Shown here piece by piece: positions 42,501 to 53,100 of a DNA stretch of 64,000 nt. A model generated the notes under the pieces. It ran no database searches. It saw only the letters and a program-made list of their open reading frames with translations, and had not been told where the DNA came from. Position numbers and translations under genes: made by a program. The DNA comes from Winogradskyella eckloniae (GTDB taxonomy: Bacteria > Bacteroidota > Bacteroidia > Flavobacteriales > Flavobacteriaceae), in the NCBI RefSeq assembly GCF_013249045.1, contig NZ_JABRWP010000004.1, positions 62,001 to 126,000 of the forward strand, read 5' to 3'. Every line of letters starts with the position of its first letter. The stretch's first letter is position 1.

Positions 42501-43927
42501 ATATTTACAGCACCTGTAGAAATAAATTCTTCTGCATCATCACCAGAGGCTACAATTGGATACGTTTCGTTAGTGGTTGTAAGTTGATCGACTCCAATAC
42601 AATTACAATTCCCATCTTCTTCATCATAAATGGTAGTTGGGTCATTATCATCACAAACAACACCTCGTGGTGGACAACTAATATCTGGAGAATTAGATAT
42701 TGTAACAACATCGCCAGTTGGAGGGTTAAATACAGTTAAATTAGCCGGAAGGGTAAAGGGGTCAGTATTAGAAACAGAGCCAACTGATCCGGGATTATCC
42801 ACTTGGATTGTTCTTAATTCAATTTTGAATTCATCAACGAAAATGAGCTTAAATTGATTAAATTTCCCAGAGTTTCTAGTCCAAGTCTTATCATCGTCTG
42901 CATCACGTAATGGTGCTCCCCAACAACCTTCTCCTGTGTAGACTGTACCACTTGTTTGTTCTACGACAAAACCTTCATCATTTCCTATGTCTGCTGATGG
43001 TTTAACAGGCCATGTCGTTTTAGATAAATGAGAATCACAATCTACAACCAAACGGACACCTTCATCGTAAAATAATTGAGCCCATGCATCATATAAATAA
43101 TTGTTTTCAGCTTTGTTATCTGTATGTGGCCTCATTGGTTTGTGATACTGGGCCATTTTCCATTTTAAATTAGTAGAGGCTGTATTTAAATCGTTCTCTA
43201 ACCATGTTTTTTGATTTCCTAAAACAGATATTTCTGAATTTAAGGTGTAAGCCTTTATAAGGTCGTTTCCAAAGGTAATTGAATAATAAGAATCCGCATT
43301 TGGTGTATCAAATAACTTGTATATGGTCTCTGAGTCAGACTCATGGTTTCCTCTAGCCGGAATAATTGGAAACATACGTCCGTCACTAGCAATGGTAAGT
43401 TGCCAATCATCAAACCAATCTTGCCATTGTCCTGAGCTGTTAGAATCTGTCATGTCACCTCCAAAGAATACAGCATGAGGTTTCAATTTGCTCACAAGTG
43501 TATTGGCATCTTGTCTTGGAGTTCTATTGTTTCTTGAATCTCCACCTGCTATAAATGATAGTCTACTTAAATCGTTTGGCGCAGTTCTAAACCAAAATCG
43601 TTGACTTGTACTATCACTATCATTTATAACAAAATAATAATTAGTGTTTGGGGTTAACCCAGTTAAGCGCACAAATCGATTGTCCATTCCTTTAAAAGAC
43701 ACAGTTCTATCTACTGTTTTAGAACTTGAATATAGTGTGTGATCTGTGCCATGGTCTACAGTATCATAATATACTATTGGTGAAGTACCTGAAGTTTGAT
43801 TCCAACCGATTGTAATAGTCGTAGAAGGATCATCCATGATCATAATTCTATACTTGTCGTTGTTCGCAAAACTTAAAGAAATACTAAACAAAACTGTAAA
43901 GCAGATTAAAAATAATTTATGTTTCAT
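39557..43927 (-). CDS. Multidomain T9SS-secreted metallophosphoesterase
   Basis: The 1456-residue protein has a signal peptide (to about 21), a purple-acid-phosphatase-like N-terminal Fn3 domain (about 25-120) and a calcineurin-like phosphatase domain. The latter is about 120-380 with metal motifs GGDSRN, FGGDMTD, ARGNHESDS, HKPMRPH and CDSHLS. A DNRLRE-like beta domain (about 455-630), a discoidin-like region near 715-880 (WPNVKYMNYITIGGSYANQ), a long beta-rich region and a C-terminal type A sorting domain (DVSQLTTGIYIIELN, KLVIR end) follow. It is probably cell-surface bound and may act on phosphate esters, nucleotides or phosphodiesters. Its ATG overlaps the upstream membrane-protein gene by 4 bp. 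Confidence 0.85.
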   Translation of the reverse strand: MKHKLFLICFTVLFSISLSFANNDKYRIMIMDDPSTTITIGWNQTSGTSPIVYYDTVDHGTDHTLYSSSKTVDRTVSFKGMDNRFVRLTGLTPNTNYYFVINDSDSTSQRFWFRTAPNDLSRLSFIAGGDSRNNRTPRQDANTLVSKLKPHAVFFGGDMTDSNSSGQWQDWFDDWQLTIASDGRMFPIIPARGNHESDSETIYKLFDTPNADSYYSITFGNDLIKAYTLNSEISVLGNQKTWLENDLNTASTNLKWKMAQYHKPMRPHTDNKAENNYLYDAWAQLFYDEGVRLVVDCDSHLSKTTWPVKPSADIGNDEGFVVEQTSGTVYTGEGCWGAPLRDADDDKTWTRNSGKFNQFKLIFVDEFKIELRTIQVDNPGSVGSVSNTDPFTLPANLTVFNPPTGDVVTISNSPDISCPPRGVVCDDNDPTTIYDEEDGNCNCIGVDQLTTTNETYPIVASGDDAEEFISTGAVNITSTDLEFVDDGGSDQIVGLRFNNINIPKGATIHRAYIQFEADEQNSEVTNLTFHGELSDDSNGFTTSTNDISSRPLTSNSETWNNVAAWENTGEKAYKQRSPYLQSIVTEIISQPGWQVGNAVTFIVSGTGKRVAESRNGDVNDHPKLIVYYNSNCPIINVSSSGLPSCDSNTDIYSQDLVVEYTVAPSSGSLVVNGQSFAIGTSPQTVTLTGLTADGIDVDIDAYFTEGTCHYLKERGFEAPSKCSLGGIPDNIPDDNTNLALLTEATVYGSASNGRGIPTDILYDPLIDDYRTVTSYNEYGVAFNENLGLPSVDDGFKWQVNWPNVKYMNYITIGGSYANQDQSDSMWIISHRKDGVWTILDQGQGGWIDDGIYEWGGPNFDPIEADALRVQVYSDGSNSLVSIHLRARGGTANSNNDSTTTPKATLIQYLSPGNSCGINVPANSILYCNSAWINTDGPDHNSDTTNTIIADGTYAIAADEEVVINDLEILSGATVTVEEGASLTVKGDLINNGTLILESISTKYSSLIVEGTSTGDIQYKRHINFAAGAGSSTNANDLISAPVTGQNFGDFRAANSNILSGNIGGNLAFLFGPFSTSSDAYINYSPSDDSSTLDPGKGYRTGSTDGGTYTFDGTVQTTNVNIPINAGGASDWNLIGNPYPSYIDFDTFFNLIKTQLDTGSYQAIYGYDGSAHNGWTVLNNLTTGQLIAPGQGFFVKSKSGGGTITFTPDMRTTGTTDDFIAGRGINAHFGFIKLNSSSADSSFNTDFYFNSNATSSLDPGYDAALYSSTPPDFSIYSYLVENNNGTPFGIQALSELAMNDVTISLGVNATQGQEVTISILETDLPDAINVYLEDTLNNTYTLLTSEDYVFTANSNISGPGRFYLRFESNALNINETLLNSVQIIANPKTKSIEINGQLDTDTSYALYDLHGRAVLKNSLDDRISNQTIDVSQLTTGIYIIELNSANNQKRIQKLVIR

Positions 43928-44790
43928 GCTATGCGTATTTTAGGGGTTGCGGCTTTTCTATTTTCAAATAAAAGAACCAAAAGGGGTAATAAGCCATGGG
44001 CTAGTCTATATACTGTTAAGTAGCTAGAGCCATGTATTGTTTGTGAAATAAAATTAAAATTGATGCCAGAAACTATTCTTGCAAAAGCTGTAGCAAATCC
44101 CCAAATTATCATGTACCAAAGGGCGTACTTTGAAAAATTAGGAACAAATGCTAGTAATGCACATATAACATCCAAAAAGCCAACTACAAATAAAAATTGT
44201 GTGGCTTGTGTTTCATTACTACCAAGAATGGAAATTGTCATATCTACAAAGTGACCAGGTCTATATGGAAATCCCATGGCTAACATCCCATGAGGTATAA
44301 AGGTTAAGGCTATGGCTATCTTAAGTCCCGTGATTAATTTTGTGTTGTCTACGTTCAATTCTATATTTTTCCATAACAAAAATGGAGCGGTCAATTGAAT
44401 ACTCATTTCAAATAATTGAAGAATATCGTAATTTCTATCTTTCACCATACAGATACCTAAAATAAATAATAGAATTAACCCTAGACCTATTACGAAACGT
44501 TTAAGTTTTATAAATTTTATCTGACTCCAAAATAGACTAAACAATGCAGCTAAAACAAAAACAAAACTATTGAGCTTTGTAAATCCTTCAATCCAAGTGT
44601 TTACAGTTGAGCTGGTTGCATAATCAAACCATTCATAGTTAAAAACACCTTCAACAATTGGTGTTAATAAACTTTCATCCCATAAAAAAGCTCTATATGG
44701 TCCGCCAAAAAAATACAACTGATAAGCTCTCCCTAAAAAAACGGTAAAAGCACAAATCTTAACGAGCGATATTAATTTTATTTTATTCAT
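43924..44790 (-). CDS. Polytopic membrane protein of unknown function
   Basis: The 288-residue protein has about seven or eight hydrophobic segments (around 8-26, 70-88, 98-114, 122-140, 152-172, 196-215, 220-240 and 262-277). It also has distinctive polar pieces such as GRAYQLYFFGGPYRAFLWDE and PYRPGHFVDM. No family is recognised with confidence. The 4-bp start-stop overlap with the secreted phosphatase gene suggests coupled expression and perhaps joint function. Confidence 0.75.
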   Translation of the reverse strand: MNKIKLISLVKICAFTVFLGRAYQLYFFGGPYRAFLWDESLLTPIVEGVFNYEWFDYATSSTVNTWIEGFTKLNSFVFVLAALFSLFWSQIKFIKLKRFVIGLGLILLFILGICMVKDRNYDILQLFEMSIQLTAPFLLWKNIELNVDNTKLITGLKIAIALTFIPHGMLAMGFPYRPGHFVDMTISILGSNETQATQFLFVVGFLDVICALLAFVPNFSKYALWYMIIWGFATAFARIVSGINFNFISQTIHGSSYLTVYRLAHGLLPLLVLLFENRKAATPKIRIA

Positions 44791-44955
44791 TTAAAGTGCC
44801 TAAAATTAACCATTAAAACAGTAAAAGAATTTATTATTCGATTAATAGACTAAATATCCTATAAACTGAACGAATATCAATGATTTAAGCATTTTTTTAT
44901 GTTGAAAATTCATATGTTTTACGAATCATTCTTCACTACATTTGAGGCGTAAATA

Positions 44956-44969
44956 TGTGATACGTCACA
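44956..44969. promoter_or_regulatory. Inverted repeat TGTGA-N4-TCACA
   Basis: Five-bp perfect arms lie 11 bp downstream of the -7 element TACATTTG, thus across the expected transcription start. The arms match the CRP half-site, but the spacer is 4 rather than 6 bp. Confidence 0.45.
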
Positions 44970-45233
44970 ATTATTTATTCATCTCATTAATATTTTTGAT
45001 GAAATACAAATAAATACGATAAAAGTGGATTGAAATATGCCTAAATAGGTCAAAATAATCTGAACATAATAGGTGTTCTTTGAGTGGCACTTTACTCTTA
45101 GATTTTTTCTGAAAATCTTGTATTTAATTCTTTGAATTACTGTTAGTTAAACATCTTTATGTTATGTTTTAATTCTAGTATGTTTTGAGTTAAAAGCAAT
45201 TCGTTATAACTTCTATAAATGGTGAAAAAAGTG

Positions 45234-45258
45234 TAAAATATGTTGAAAACATATTTTA
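45234..45258. promoter_or_regulatory. Perfect 11-bp inverted repeat before the regulator gene
   Basis: TAAAATATGTT and AACATATTTTA with a 3-bp centre (GAA). It is 33 bp upstream of the start codon and is a candidate autoregulatory operator or a leader hairpin. Confidence 0.6.
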
Positions 45259-45291
45259 TTGTCTTAGAATTGTTAGTTCTTTACACTTATT

Positions 45292-46161
45292 ATGAGTTTA
45301 AAAAAAGGTAGGTCGTTCCATATAATTTGTATTGTGCTAATTTGTATGAATACAGTAGCATGTACATTAAATCCTAGTGATGATTTACAAGCATTAACTA
45401 AAATTGCAATCCGTGATTTTGGACATCGTTTACTGTTGATAAATAAAGATAGTAGCGCATTGGTTTTACCTATAAGATTTGAAAATCCTAATAAATATTT
45501 GTTAAACTTTAATACGACATTGGCGATTGAACCAGGTCAATTAATCATTGCAGTTGAAGAAAGTTTTGAAAAAGCGAAACTATCAGACCAATATAGAATA
45601 GAAGTAAAGACATGTGATACTCAAAATGTTGTTTATAGTTTTCAAAGAAATGCTCTTGAAAATAGTACACTTATACCGTGTATAGGTAGAGGTTTGCCTA
45701 AATCTTGTTATATAATTGAAGTAGTGTTTATCACTAATGCTAATCATTTTGTGGAAAACAAAAATAGTATCATTTTTGTTTTTGTATTATTAGTTGTGTC
45801 GATAAGCGTTTTCTATATAAAACTAAAACGATCTTCAACTAACTCTAAAAGCCCTTCTGAAATAGGTGAAAAATTAGGTAATTTTTATTTTTATCCCGAA
45901 CAGAATAAATTGGTTATTAAATCTGAAGAAATTGCATTATCAAAAAAAGAATGTGAATTGCTTTCACTTTTTGTGTCTAAGCCAAATCAAATACTAAAAA
46001 GAGATGAACTCACAAAGCGCGTTTGGGAAGACAAAGGTGTATTTGTTGGTAGAAGCTTAGATACATATATTTCTAAACTGCGTAAAAAATTAAAATCGGA
46101 TAGTTCTATTAAACTTACTAATGTACATGGCGTTGGGTATAAATTAGAGATAAATGAATAG
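45292..46161 (+). CDS. Membrane-bound transcriptional regulator: extracytoplasmic sensor, one TM, C-terminal OmpR/PhoB-type winged helix
   Basis: The 289-residue protein begins with a hydrophobic signal or anchor (about 10-24, ending TVAC). An extracytoplasmic domain (about 25-158) has three cysteines (108, 130, 139). A membrane helix (160-176, IIFVFVLLVVSISVFYI) leads to a cytoplasmic winged helix (about 196-287). The latter contains LSKKECELLSLFVSKPNQILKRDEL, RSLDTYISKLRKKL and LTNVHGVGYKLE, the Trans_reg_C pattern. No kinase or receiver domain is present. The topology is the reverse of CadC/ToxR, where the DNA-binding domain is N-terminal. It converges stop-to-stop with the SprF-like gene of the adhesin operon. 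Confidence 0.82.
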   Translation: MSLKKGRSFHIICIVLICMNTVACTLNPSDDLQALTKIAIRDFGHRLLLINKDSSALVLPIRFENPNKYLLNFNTTLAIEPGQLIIAVEESFEKAKLSDQYRIEVKTCDTQNVVYSFQRNALENSTLIPCIGRGLPKSCYIIEVVFITNANHFVENKNSIIFVFVLLVVSISVFYIKLKRSSTNSKSPSEIGEKLGNFYFYPEQNKLVIKSEEIALSKKECELLSLFVSKPNQILKRDELTKRVWEDKGVFVGRSLDTYISKLRKKLKSDSSIKLTNVHGVGYKLEINE

Positions 46162-47145
46162 TTATCTATAATAACTTTTACTTGTTCCTTTAGTACATGC
46201 ACAGTTGCTAATACCTTGAAATAAATCTAGACCTATAGTAATCATATGTGTACCTGTATTATAACCTGATAAGTCATTAAACGTAAATTGATACGCATAA
46301 CCAAAATAAAACTTATTAAATGTTATTCCGGCCATAGGGCCTAAGTTTAAGGGTTCAAAAAATTGATCATTAAGAAAACGATAAGAAGCACCTAGCCAAT
46401 AATAATCACCTTTTCTGTTAAATTTTCTGTATTTAAAATTAACATCAGTACTAGAACGTTTGTCACTATCAAAAAGTTGAAAAAACACAGAAGGTTCATA
46501 TTCTACATCTTTATTATCCTTAGATTTAAGTACAAGACCTGAGTATATTTGATAATTTAATAAGCGACTAGGTTCTAGTCCAATATAAGGATCAGTGTCT
46601 TTTTTTAAAAAATTATTAGCATTAAAACTTAAATAGAATGCTTTCCAACGGTATAAAATACCAGCATCAAAATTATTATTAGAAACAGAGCGGTCGTCTG
46701 TAATACTAGGATCTAAAATAGGGATATCATAAGTGGTGTTAAAGTTTTCTATATCTATTCTGAAACTATTAATATTATAAGAAAGCCCAAAGGATAGGTA
46801 TTGTTTTGATTTGTAATCTAATATTAAATGATGTGCAAAAGAAAATTTAACACCTTTTTGTCTTGTGTTTCCATTTTTATCGTTGTACGCAGATATACCT
46901 AATCCTGTGCTATTGGCAATTCTAAAATCTGCGTATACAGATTGGTTATCTGGTGCATTTTTAATTCCAACCCATTGTGTTAACCCATTGGCTCTAATTT
47001 TTAAGTTATCACCAATTCCAGCATAGGTTGGAGAGATTACAAAATTATTTTCAGATAAATACTGTGTAAATACTGGTAAGTTTAATTCTTGACCAAAGCT
47101 ATGAGCAGTGACCAAAACGAGAAAATATAGTGCGATTTTTTTCAT
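46162..47145 (-). CDS. PorP/SprF-family T9SS outer-membrane protein
   Basis: The 327-residue protein has a signal peptide (to about 18) and the PorP/SprF pattern: PVFTQYLSENNFVISPTYAGIGDNLKI, RANGLTQWVGIKNAPDNQSVYADF, GLGISAYNDKNG, FNAGILYRW-like DAGILYRW, and GITFNKFYFGYAYQFTFNDLSGYNTGTHMITIG near the end. SprF is needed for secretion or anchoring of the giant adhesin SprB in Flavobacterium johnsoniae. The gene lies 27 bp after the SprB-like gene, mirroring sprB-sprF. Confidence 0.9.
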   Translation of the reverse strand: MKKIALYFLVLVTAHSFGQELNLPVFTQYLSENNFVISPTYAGIGDNLKIRANGLTQWVGIKNAPDNQSVYADFRIANSTGLGISAYNDKNGNTRQKGVKFSFAHHLILDYKSKQYLSFGLSYNINSFRIDIENFNTTYDIPILDPSITDDRSVSNNNFDAGILYRWKAFYLSFNANNFLKKDTDPYIGLEPSRLLNYQIYSGLVLKSKDNKDVEYEPSVFFQLFDSDKRSSTDVNFKYRKFNRKGDYYWLGASYRFLNDQFFEPLNLGPMAGITFNKFYFGYAYQFTFNDLSGYNTGTHMITIGLDLFQGISNCACTKGTSKSYYR

Positions 47146-47172
47146 AATGTTAACTTTTTGTCTGCTTTGCTG

Positions 47173-50100
47173 TTATCTGTAAAGTGTAAAATGTCCTACA
47201 AACTCTTTATCGTGTGAAGTGTCATTTGTTTTAACCACAAACCAGTAATCACCTGTTGGTAGTTCAGTACCGTTATATCTTCCATCCCATACTTCTCCAA
47301 CACGATATTCAGCAATTTTACGACCATAGCGATCAAAAATATCGAAGGTGAGGTTAGGGTAGTTTTCTGTACAACCTGGTGCCCATGTATCAAATTCTCC
47401 GTCGCCATCTGGTGTAAACCAATTAGGTATACAGATGTCTTCAAATTCTAATTCTATCTGTGCTTTAGCAAAACAACCAGTGCTATCAGTAACAATAACT
47501 TCATAGATACCAGATTCCGTGATTATGAATGAATTTTCAGATCCAAAATCTTCATCATTCATTGTAAATTGATAATCGCCTTCACCACCAGATGCATTGG
47601 CAATAAATTCATTAAGTTCGCCTTCAACTAACGTTAATGTAATTGGCGTACTAGCTTCTATATCAAAAAATTCTGTAGTTTGTATACAACCATTAGAATG
47701 CCTAACATCAATGTAGTGGTTTGTACCTACAGGTACATTTATAAATTTCTCACTTTCTTGATAAGGTCCACCATCTAATGAATAATCTAATTGTGTTAAA
47801 TCTGTAATGGATTCATCTACAGTGACAGTTACAATATTTCCTTGGATGTTATTCTCACAAATATTTTCAATGATAACCTCAGGTAGTATGGTTACAGATT
47901 CAGGGAATGTAATATTCCATTCAGATTCACAACCTTCAGCATCACGTACAAAAACGACATGATCTCCACCTTCAAGGTTTGTAAAATCGAATTCATTTTG
48001 TGTTGCATTTCCAACGGTATATGGTCCATCGTAATCATCTAAACTTACGCTATAAGGCAATGTTCCTCCAGATATTGCAATACTGAACTCACCATCTTCA
48101 TTACCTGAACAAATTTCTGGAAAGAAGGAATCTGCCACAATATTCAATATCACAGGATTAGGTTCTGAAATAGAAAAGCTGAAATTTAGATAACATCCTA
48201 ATTCATCTTGTACAATTAAATCATAATCTCCTGGTGACAAATTTTCTATTGTGTTCGTTTCAAAAAATTGATTTAATTGAGGCGAAATAGCATATTTTAT
48301 AACACCTGTTCCTCCTGTAGCGATTATTTCTACAGCACCATTATTGTTCCCTGCACATGTTACATTATTTACATCAATAGTAGCTTCTAATGGCGCATCT
48401 GGTTCAGTAATACTAATTTGGGCAGATGTTGTAGTACAATCTCCACTTTCTACAAATACCGTATAATTGCCAGCGTAGAGTTCTGTGAAATAACCAGGAC
48501 TATTTTGTGTTGCGGTAATTGGATTTCCAGATGCATCTTGTAGAGTGTATATGTAATTACCTAATCCTCCTAAAGCAGTAGCTGATATAGATCCGTTATT
48601 ATCACCAGCACAATTAATAGTTGGGTTGGTAGATGCTAATGTCACTGTTAATGGAGGTAGAGGATCTATAGTTATTTCGTTAGATACTGTGGTAACACAT
48701 CCATTTGTGTCTCTTACATAGTAAGCGTATGTGCCATCTGAAACCGAAAATGTAGTAGATGATGTAAAACTGCCTAAAATTGGGTTAAAAGATGCGTTTT
48801 CGCTGTAAGTATATGTTCCTGTACCTCCAGTAGCACTTAGTGTTAATGTTGATTCTGTTAAACAGGTTTGAGTTGTAGTTCTAACTAAGGTTGATGCTAC
48901 AGGAGATGGTTCGGTGATGATTATATCTATCGAAGTTAATTCACAATCATATCCATCCGTTACTCTAACAAAATAGGTGCCAGGACCTAAATTTTCAAAT
49001 ACGTTAGACGTTTGTGGACCCGACGAACTAGCGGTAGGAGAAACGGTATTAAGCGTATAAGAATAGTTTGTACCTTGACCACCCGAAACGTTTGTGATTG
49101 TGATACTTGCATCTTGATCTCCAAAACACGCTAATTCAGTCGTGCTTGGTGTAAATGTTGCCGTTATTGGTGTTGGTGTTTCTAATGTTATTGTTTCCGA
49201 AACTATACATCCTTTAGCGTCTCTTACATTAACGGTATAAGTACCAGCAGATAAGTTTGAAAAGGTAGCATTTGAAGCATAAGCAACAGTTGCATCACCA
49301 GTGAGTTCATATTCCAAGTCTCCCCAACCACCAGTTGCTGTTGCGGTTATTGTCCCTTGGTTATTGTTACAAGTAACATCCGATGTCTCTGTAATATTTA
49401 GACTTAATGGAGCTGTAGGCGAAGATATAATTACAAGTTTTTCTGCCGAACAGAATGGAAATTCTGTTTCTGTAATCACAACGGAGTAAGAACCAGATTC
49501 CATAGCAGATACTGTAAATGGATTTGTTGTTGTATTTGCATTTACAATTCCGGTTACGGAAGTGTTTGAATCATCAATTACGTCATAAGTATATGTACCT
49601 GAATAATTTTGAATATTAATTTCAAAAGATCCAGAATTGTCTCCAAAACAGATTACTGATGTTGGCTCTAATGTAAATATAGGTTCTATAGCTTCAGCTA
49701 CTGTAATTGAAACGTCATCAGAACAACCTGTTACTGTATCAGTTATTGTAACAGTATAAGTTCCTGAAGGGACACCAGAAAAGACATTGTCAGTTAAGCT
49801 AATAGATGTAGAATTTGGTGTAATAGAATAGGTGTAGAATCCAGATCCTCCTTTTCCAGTAATCGTAATTTCTCCATCATTGTCAGCACAAGTTGGGAAA
49901 GCTGTTACTTCTGGTGTTAGTGTAATTGGTGGCGCTATTTCTAAACTAACAGTGTTTCCACAACCATTCATATCCTTAACAGAAATGGAATGAGAGCCAG
50001 AATAAAGATTAGAAAGTGTAAACGGAAAAGTTTGTGTTTGAAAAGCACCTCCATTTATGCTCACTGTATATGGTGGTATACCTGCAGTATCAAGGGTAAC

Positions 50101-53100
50101 TTCTATTTCATATTCACCTTCAGCTACCGTACATTGATTTGTATTAATAGCAGAAATAATTGGTGTTTCATCCATTTCCAAAATTTGAACAGGACTAGTT
50201 ACAATACAATTATATGCGTCTATAACATGCACATAGTAGCTTCCGGCATCCTCGTTAAAAGTGCTAGTTGAACTCCATTGAGCATCCGTTGGACTTGGCG
50301 TTGTAGATGTATTGGTTATTTGATACCTATATGGTGATGTTCCATGAGACGCAATTGCACTAATAACACCAGAGTTTGGGTTACAATTGGCATTATTGTC
50401 TATAGAAACAGCTAATTCTAGTGCTATAGCAGATTCTGTAATATTAAAAGGAATGGTGACTATGCCACAACCTGAGTTGGGACCAGAAGTTTCACTTATT
50501 GAAACAAAATAGTTTCCAAATGGTAATGGGCCTAAATTAGAGACATCTAATGAACCATTCATTGGTACAGTGCCAGAACCAATAATACCAGTAGATTGTA
50601 ACGATAAGGAATCAAATATTTCAAAGTTGACATTCACATCAGTTGTGTATGTACTATTAACTGTAAAAGAAACGTTACCATCAGCACTACCAGTACATGT
50701 TATATTGTTAGAGCTAAACGCAGATGTTGTTAACGATGAATTTGTTGGTATCGCTACTGTTGAAGGTTCATAATAACTACAATTAGTAGATTGATCAAAA
50801 ACAATAAATGTATAAAGTACACCTGGAATTAAACCAGTAAATGTGGCTGATTGACTTCCTGGTGTGTCTTCGGCAAGCCAAGTCCCTGTAGGATAAACCG
50901 TTGAAGGACCTTCATAAATACTAAAGAAAAATGGACCAGAGCTACTTAAGGACGAACCAACACTAACTTCTGCTTCACCACCTGTAGCACAATCTATCGT
51001 AGATGTGATATTAATATCGAGATCAGTAGGAGGTGATGCTACAAGGACATCTTGGGCTAACATAGAACATCCATTTGCATCGACAACGTTAATTTGATAT
51101 AAACCAAAATCAACAACATCAAAATTTACAGACGTAGATCCAGTATTGTTTAATTCAGAATTAGAGTATCCATTGGTTCCTGTAACAAAATAATTATATG
51201 GTGCTGTACCACCAACAACGGAGTTTACAATTACAGATCCTTGAGAAACACCACCTGAAGTACACGTAATGTCTATGGCATCGTAATCTAAAACAATGGC
51301 ATCTGGCTGATGGATCGTTATAGTTTCTGTCGCAGTACAAGATTTAGAATCGGTAACGGTAATGGTATATGTTCCAGCAGGTAAACTCGTAGTTTGAGTG
51401 CCATAGTTGGTTCCAGTAGTGTCATTATTAACATCGATAACGTATGGAGGCGTACCTACCGTTGTATCAATGGTAATATCTATAGCTCCATTGGTGTCAC
51501 CATGACATAAGATTGGTTGGGTTTGAGCGACTAAGCTTAACGCTGGTAAAGAAATTGGATGAATGTTAATTTCTCCAGATTCTGCTATACAGTTATTGGC
51601 ATCAGTGATTTGAAATTGATAGGTGCCTTCGTTTGCCGTTGCATATGAAAAAGTTGTTCCAGTTGCTCCTAAATCGGTATAGGCACTTCCATTGAAAGAA
51701 ACCGCATAGGTATATGGTGCAGGACCAGTTATGGTTCCTGAAATTATGGCGTCACTAGACGTGGTACAATCTAAGTCTTTAGTAAGTACTGCTGATACTG
51801 TAGGCACTGGAATAGGATCAATCGTATACGATTCAGCGTAAATACAATCGTTTTCGTCTTTTACCTGAAAAGTGTAAGTACCAGGTTCTAAGTCAGCGAA
51901 ATTTGTCGATGTTTGATATGGTGTTGCACTGGCTGTAGGTGCTATGATTTGATATTCTAAAGTTCCTATACCACCTATGGTTTCAATGATTGAAACTGTA
52001 GCTGTATTTGTTGGACATGTTACGGCTGAATGATCAAATGTTAAATTTGTTGGTGGATTTAATGGCGCAATCTCTATGTCGTTTGCTGCCGCAGAACATC
52101 CACTACTATCTTTTATTATTATGGTATAAGTACCATCTGATAAATTATTAAAAACTGGACTCGTTTGAAAATTCACGCCATCAAGACTATATGTATATGG
52201 TGCTGTTCCTCCTGTTTCGTTTGTCACTGTTATGGTTCCGTTTTCTAGACACGTAAATGGCGACGAGAGTTCTGCTGTTCCTGTAATTGTAGAACCTGAG
52301 TTAATTGTTATGGATTGAGAATCCGTTGTACATTCTGCAGAACCTGAGGTATATTGTAATACAATATCATAAGAACCAGCAATTAAACCTGTAAATGAAT
52401 TTGAACTTACAAAATTAGTTCCGTCATCAATACTGTACAAAATACTGCTTCCATTAGCATTTGTGACTGCTATTGTAATCGCTCCAGAGTTGGCGTCATC
52501 CGCACATGTAATATCTGTTTTATTGATGTTAAATTCTGGTGGGTCAATAGCGTTTACATTAATAGAAACCTCTGTTTCACAGTTATTAGCATCAACAACA
52601 GTAATGGTGTATGTACCAGCTGTAGAAACCGTGATTTCTGATGTAGATTGAAAATCTGTACTTCCGTTAACAAAATAATAATAAGGAGAAGTACCACCAG
52701 TTGGGTAAACCGTAATTACACCGTCATCACAAGATAGAGGCGTGGTTAATGCGACCGTTGCCGATAGTATTTCTGGTTCTGTTATGGTTATGTCTTCTGA
52801 AGCTGTACAGCCATTTTCAGAAGTAATTGTAGCTGTATATACGCCTGCGTTAAGATTTTCAAACGTGTAATTATTGTCTACTATTGGACCAACACTATTC
52901 ACTAAGGTCGCACCTTGGTGCAGTGTAAAGGAATATTGTGGGTCAGCTTCATTTGCAGCGAGTTGAATACTACCTTTATCACCATGACATAATGGTTGTA
53001 CGACAGTCGTCGTCGCTGAAAATTCGCGATCTCTAATTAATACATCTGGTACTTCAAAAACACATGGATTTGTTGCGACACCAATTTGTCTAACATACAC

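Larger units (their letters stand above)
44791..45291 (+). promoter_or_regulatory. 500-bp control region upstream of the membrane-bound winged-helix regulator
   Basis: The region is very AT-rich and has no gene. TACATTTG (44937-44944) is a good -7 element on the plus strand without a clear -33. TGTGA-TACG-TCACA (44956-44969) is a CRP/FNR-like inverted repeat just beyond it. A perfect 11-bp inverted repeat (45234-45258) lies 33 bp before the ATG at 45292. GTGTAAA (45231-45237) and TTTACAC (45280-45286) are a second pair. If transcription starts near 44951, the leader is about 340 bases. Confidence 0.5.
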
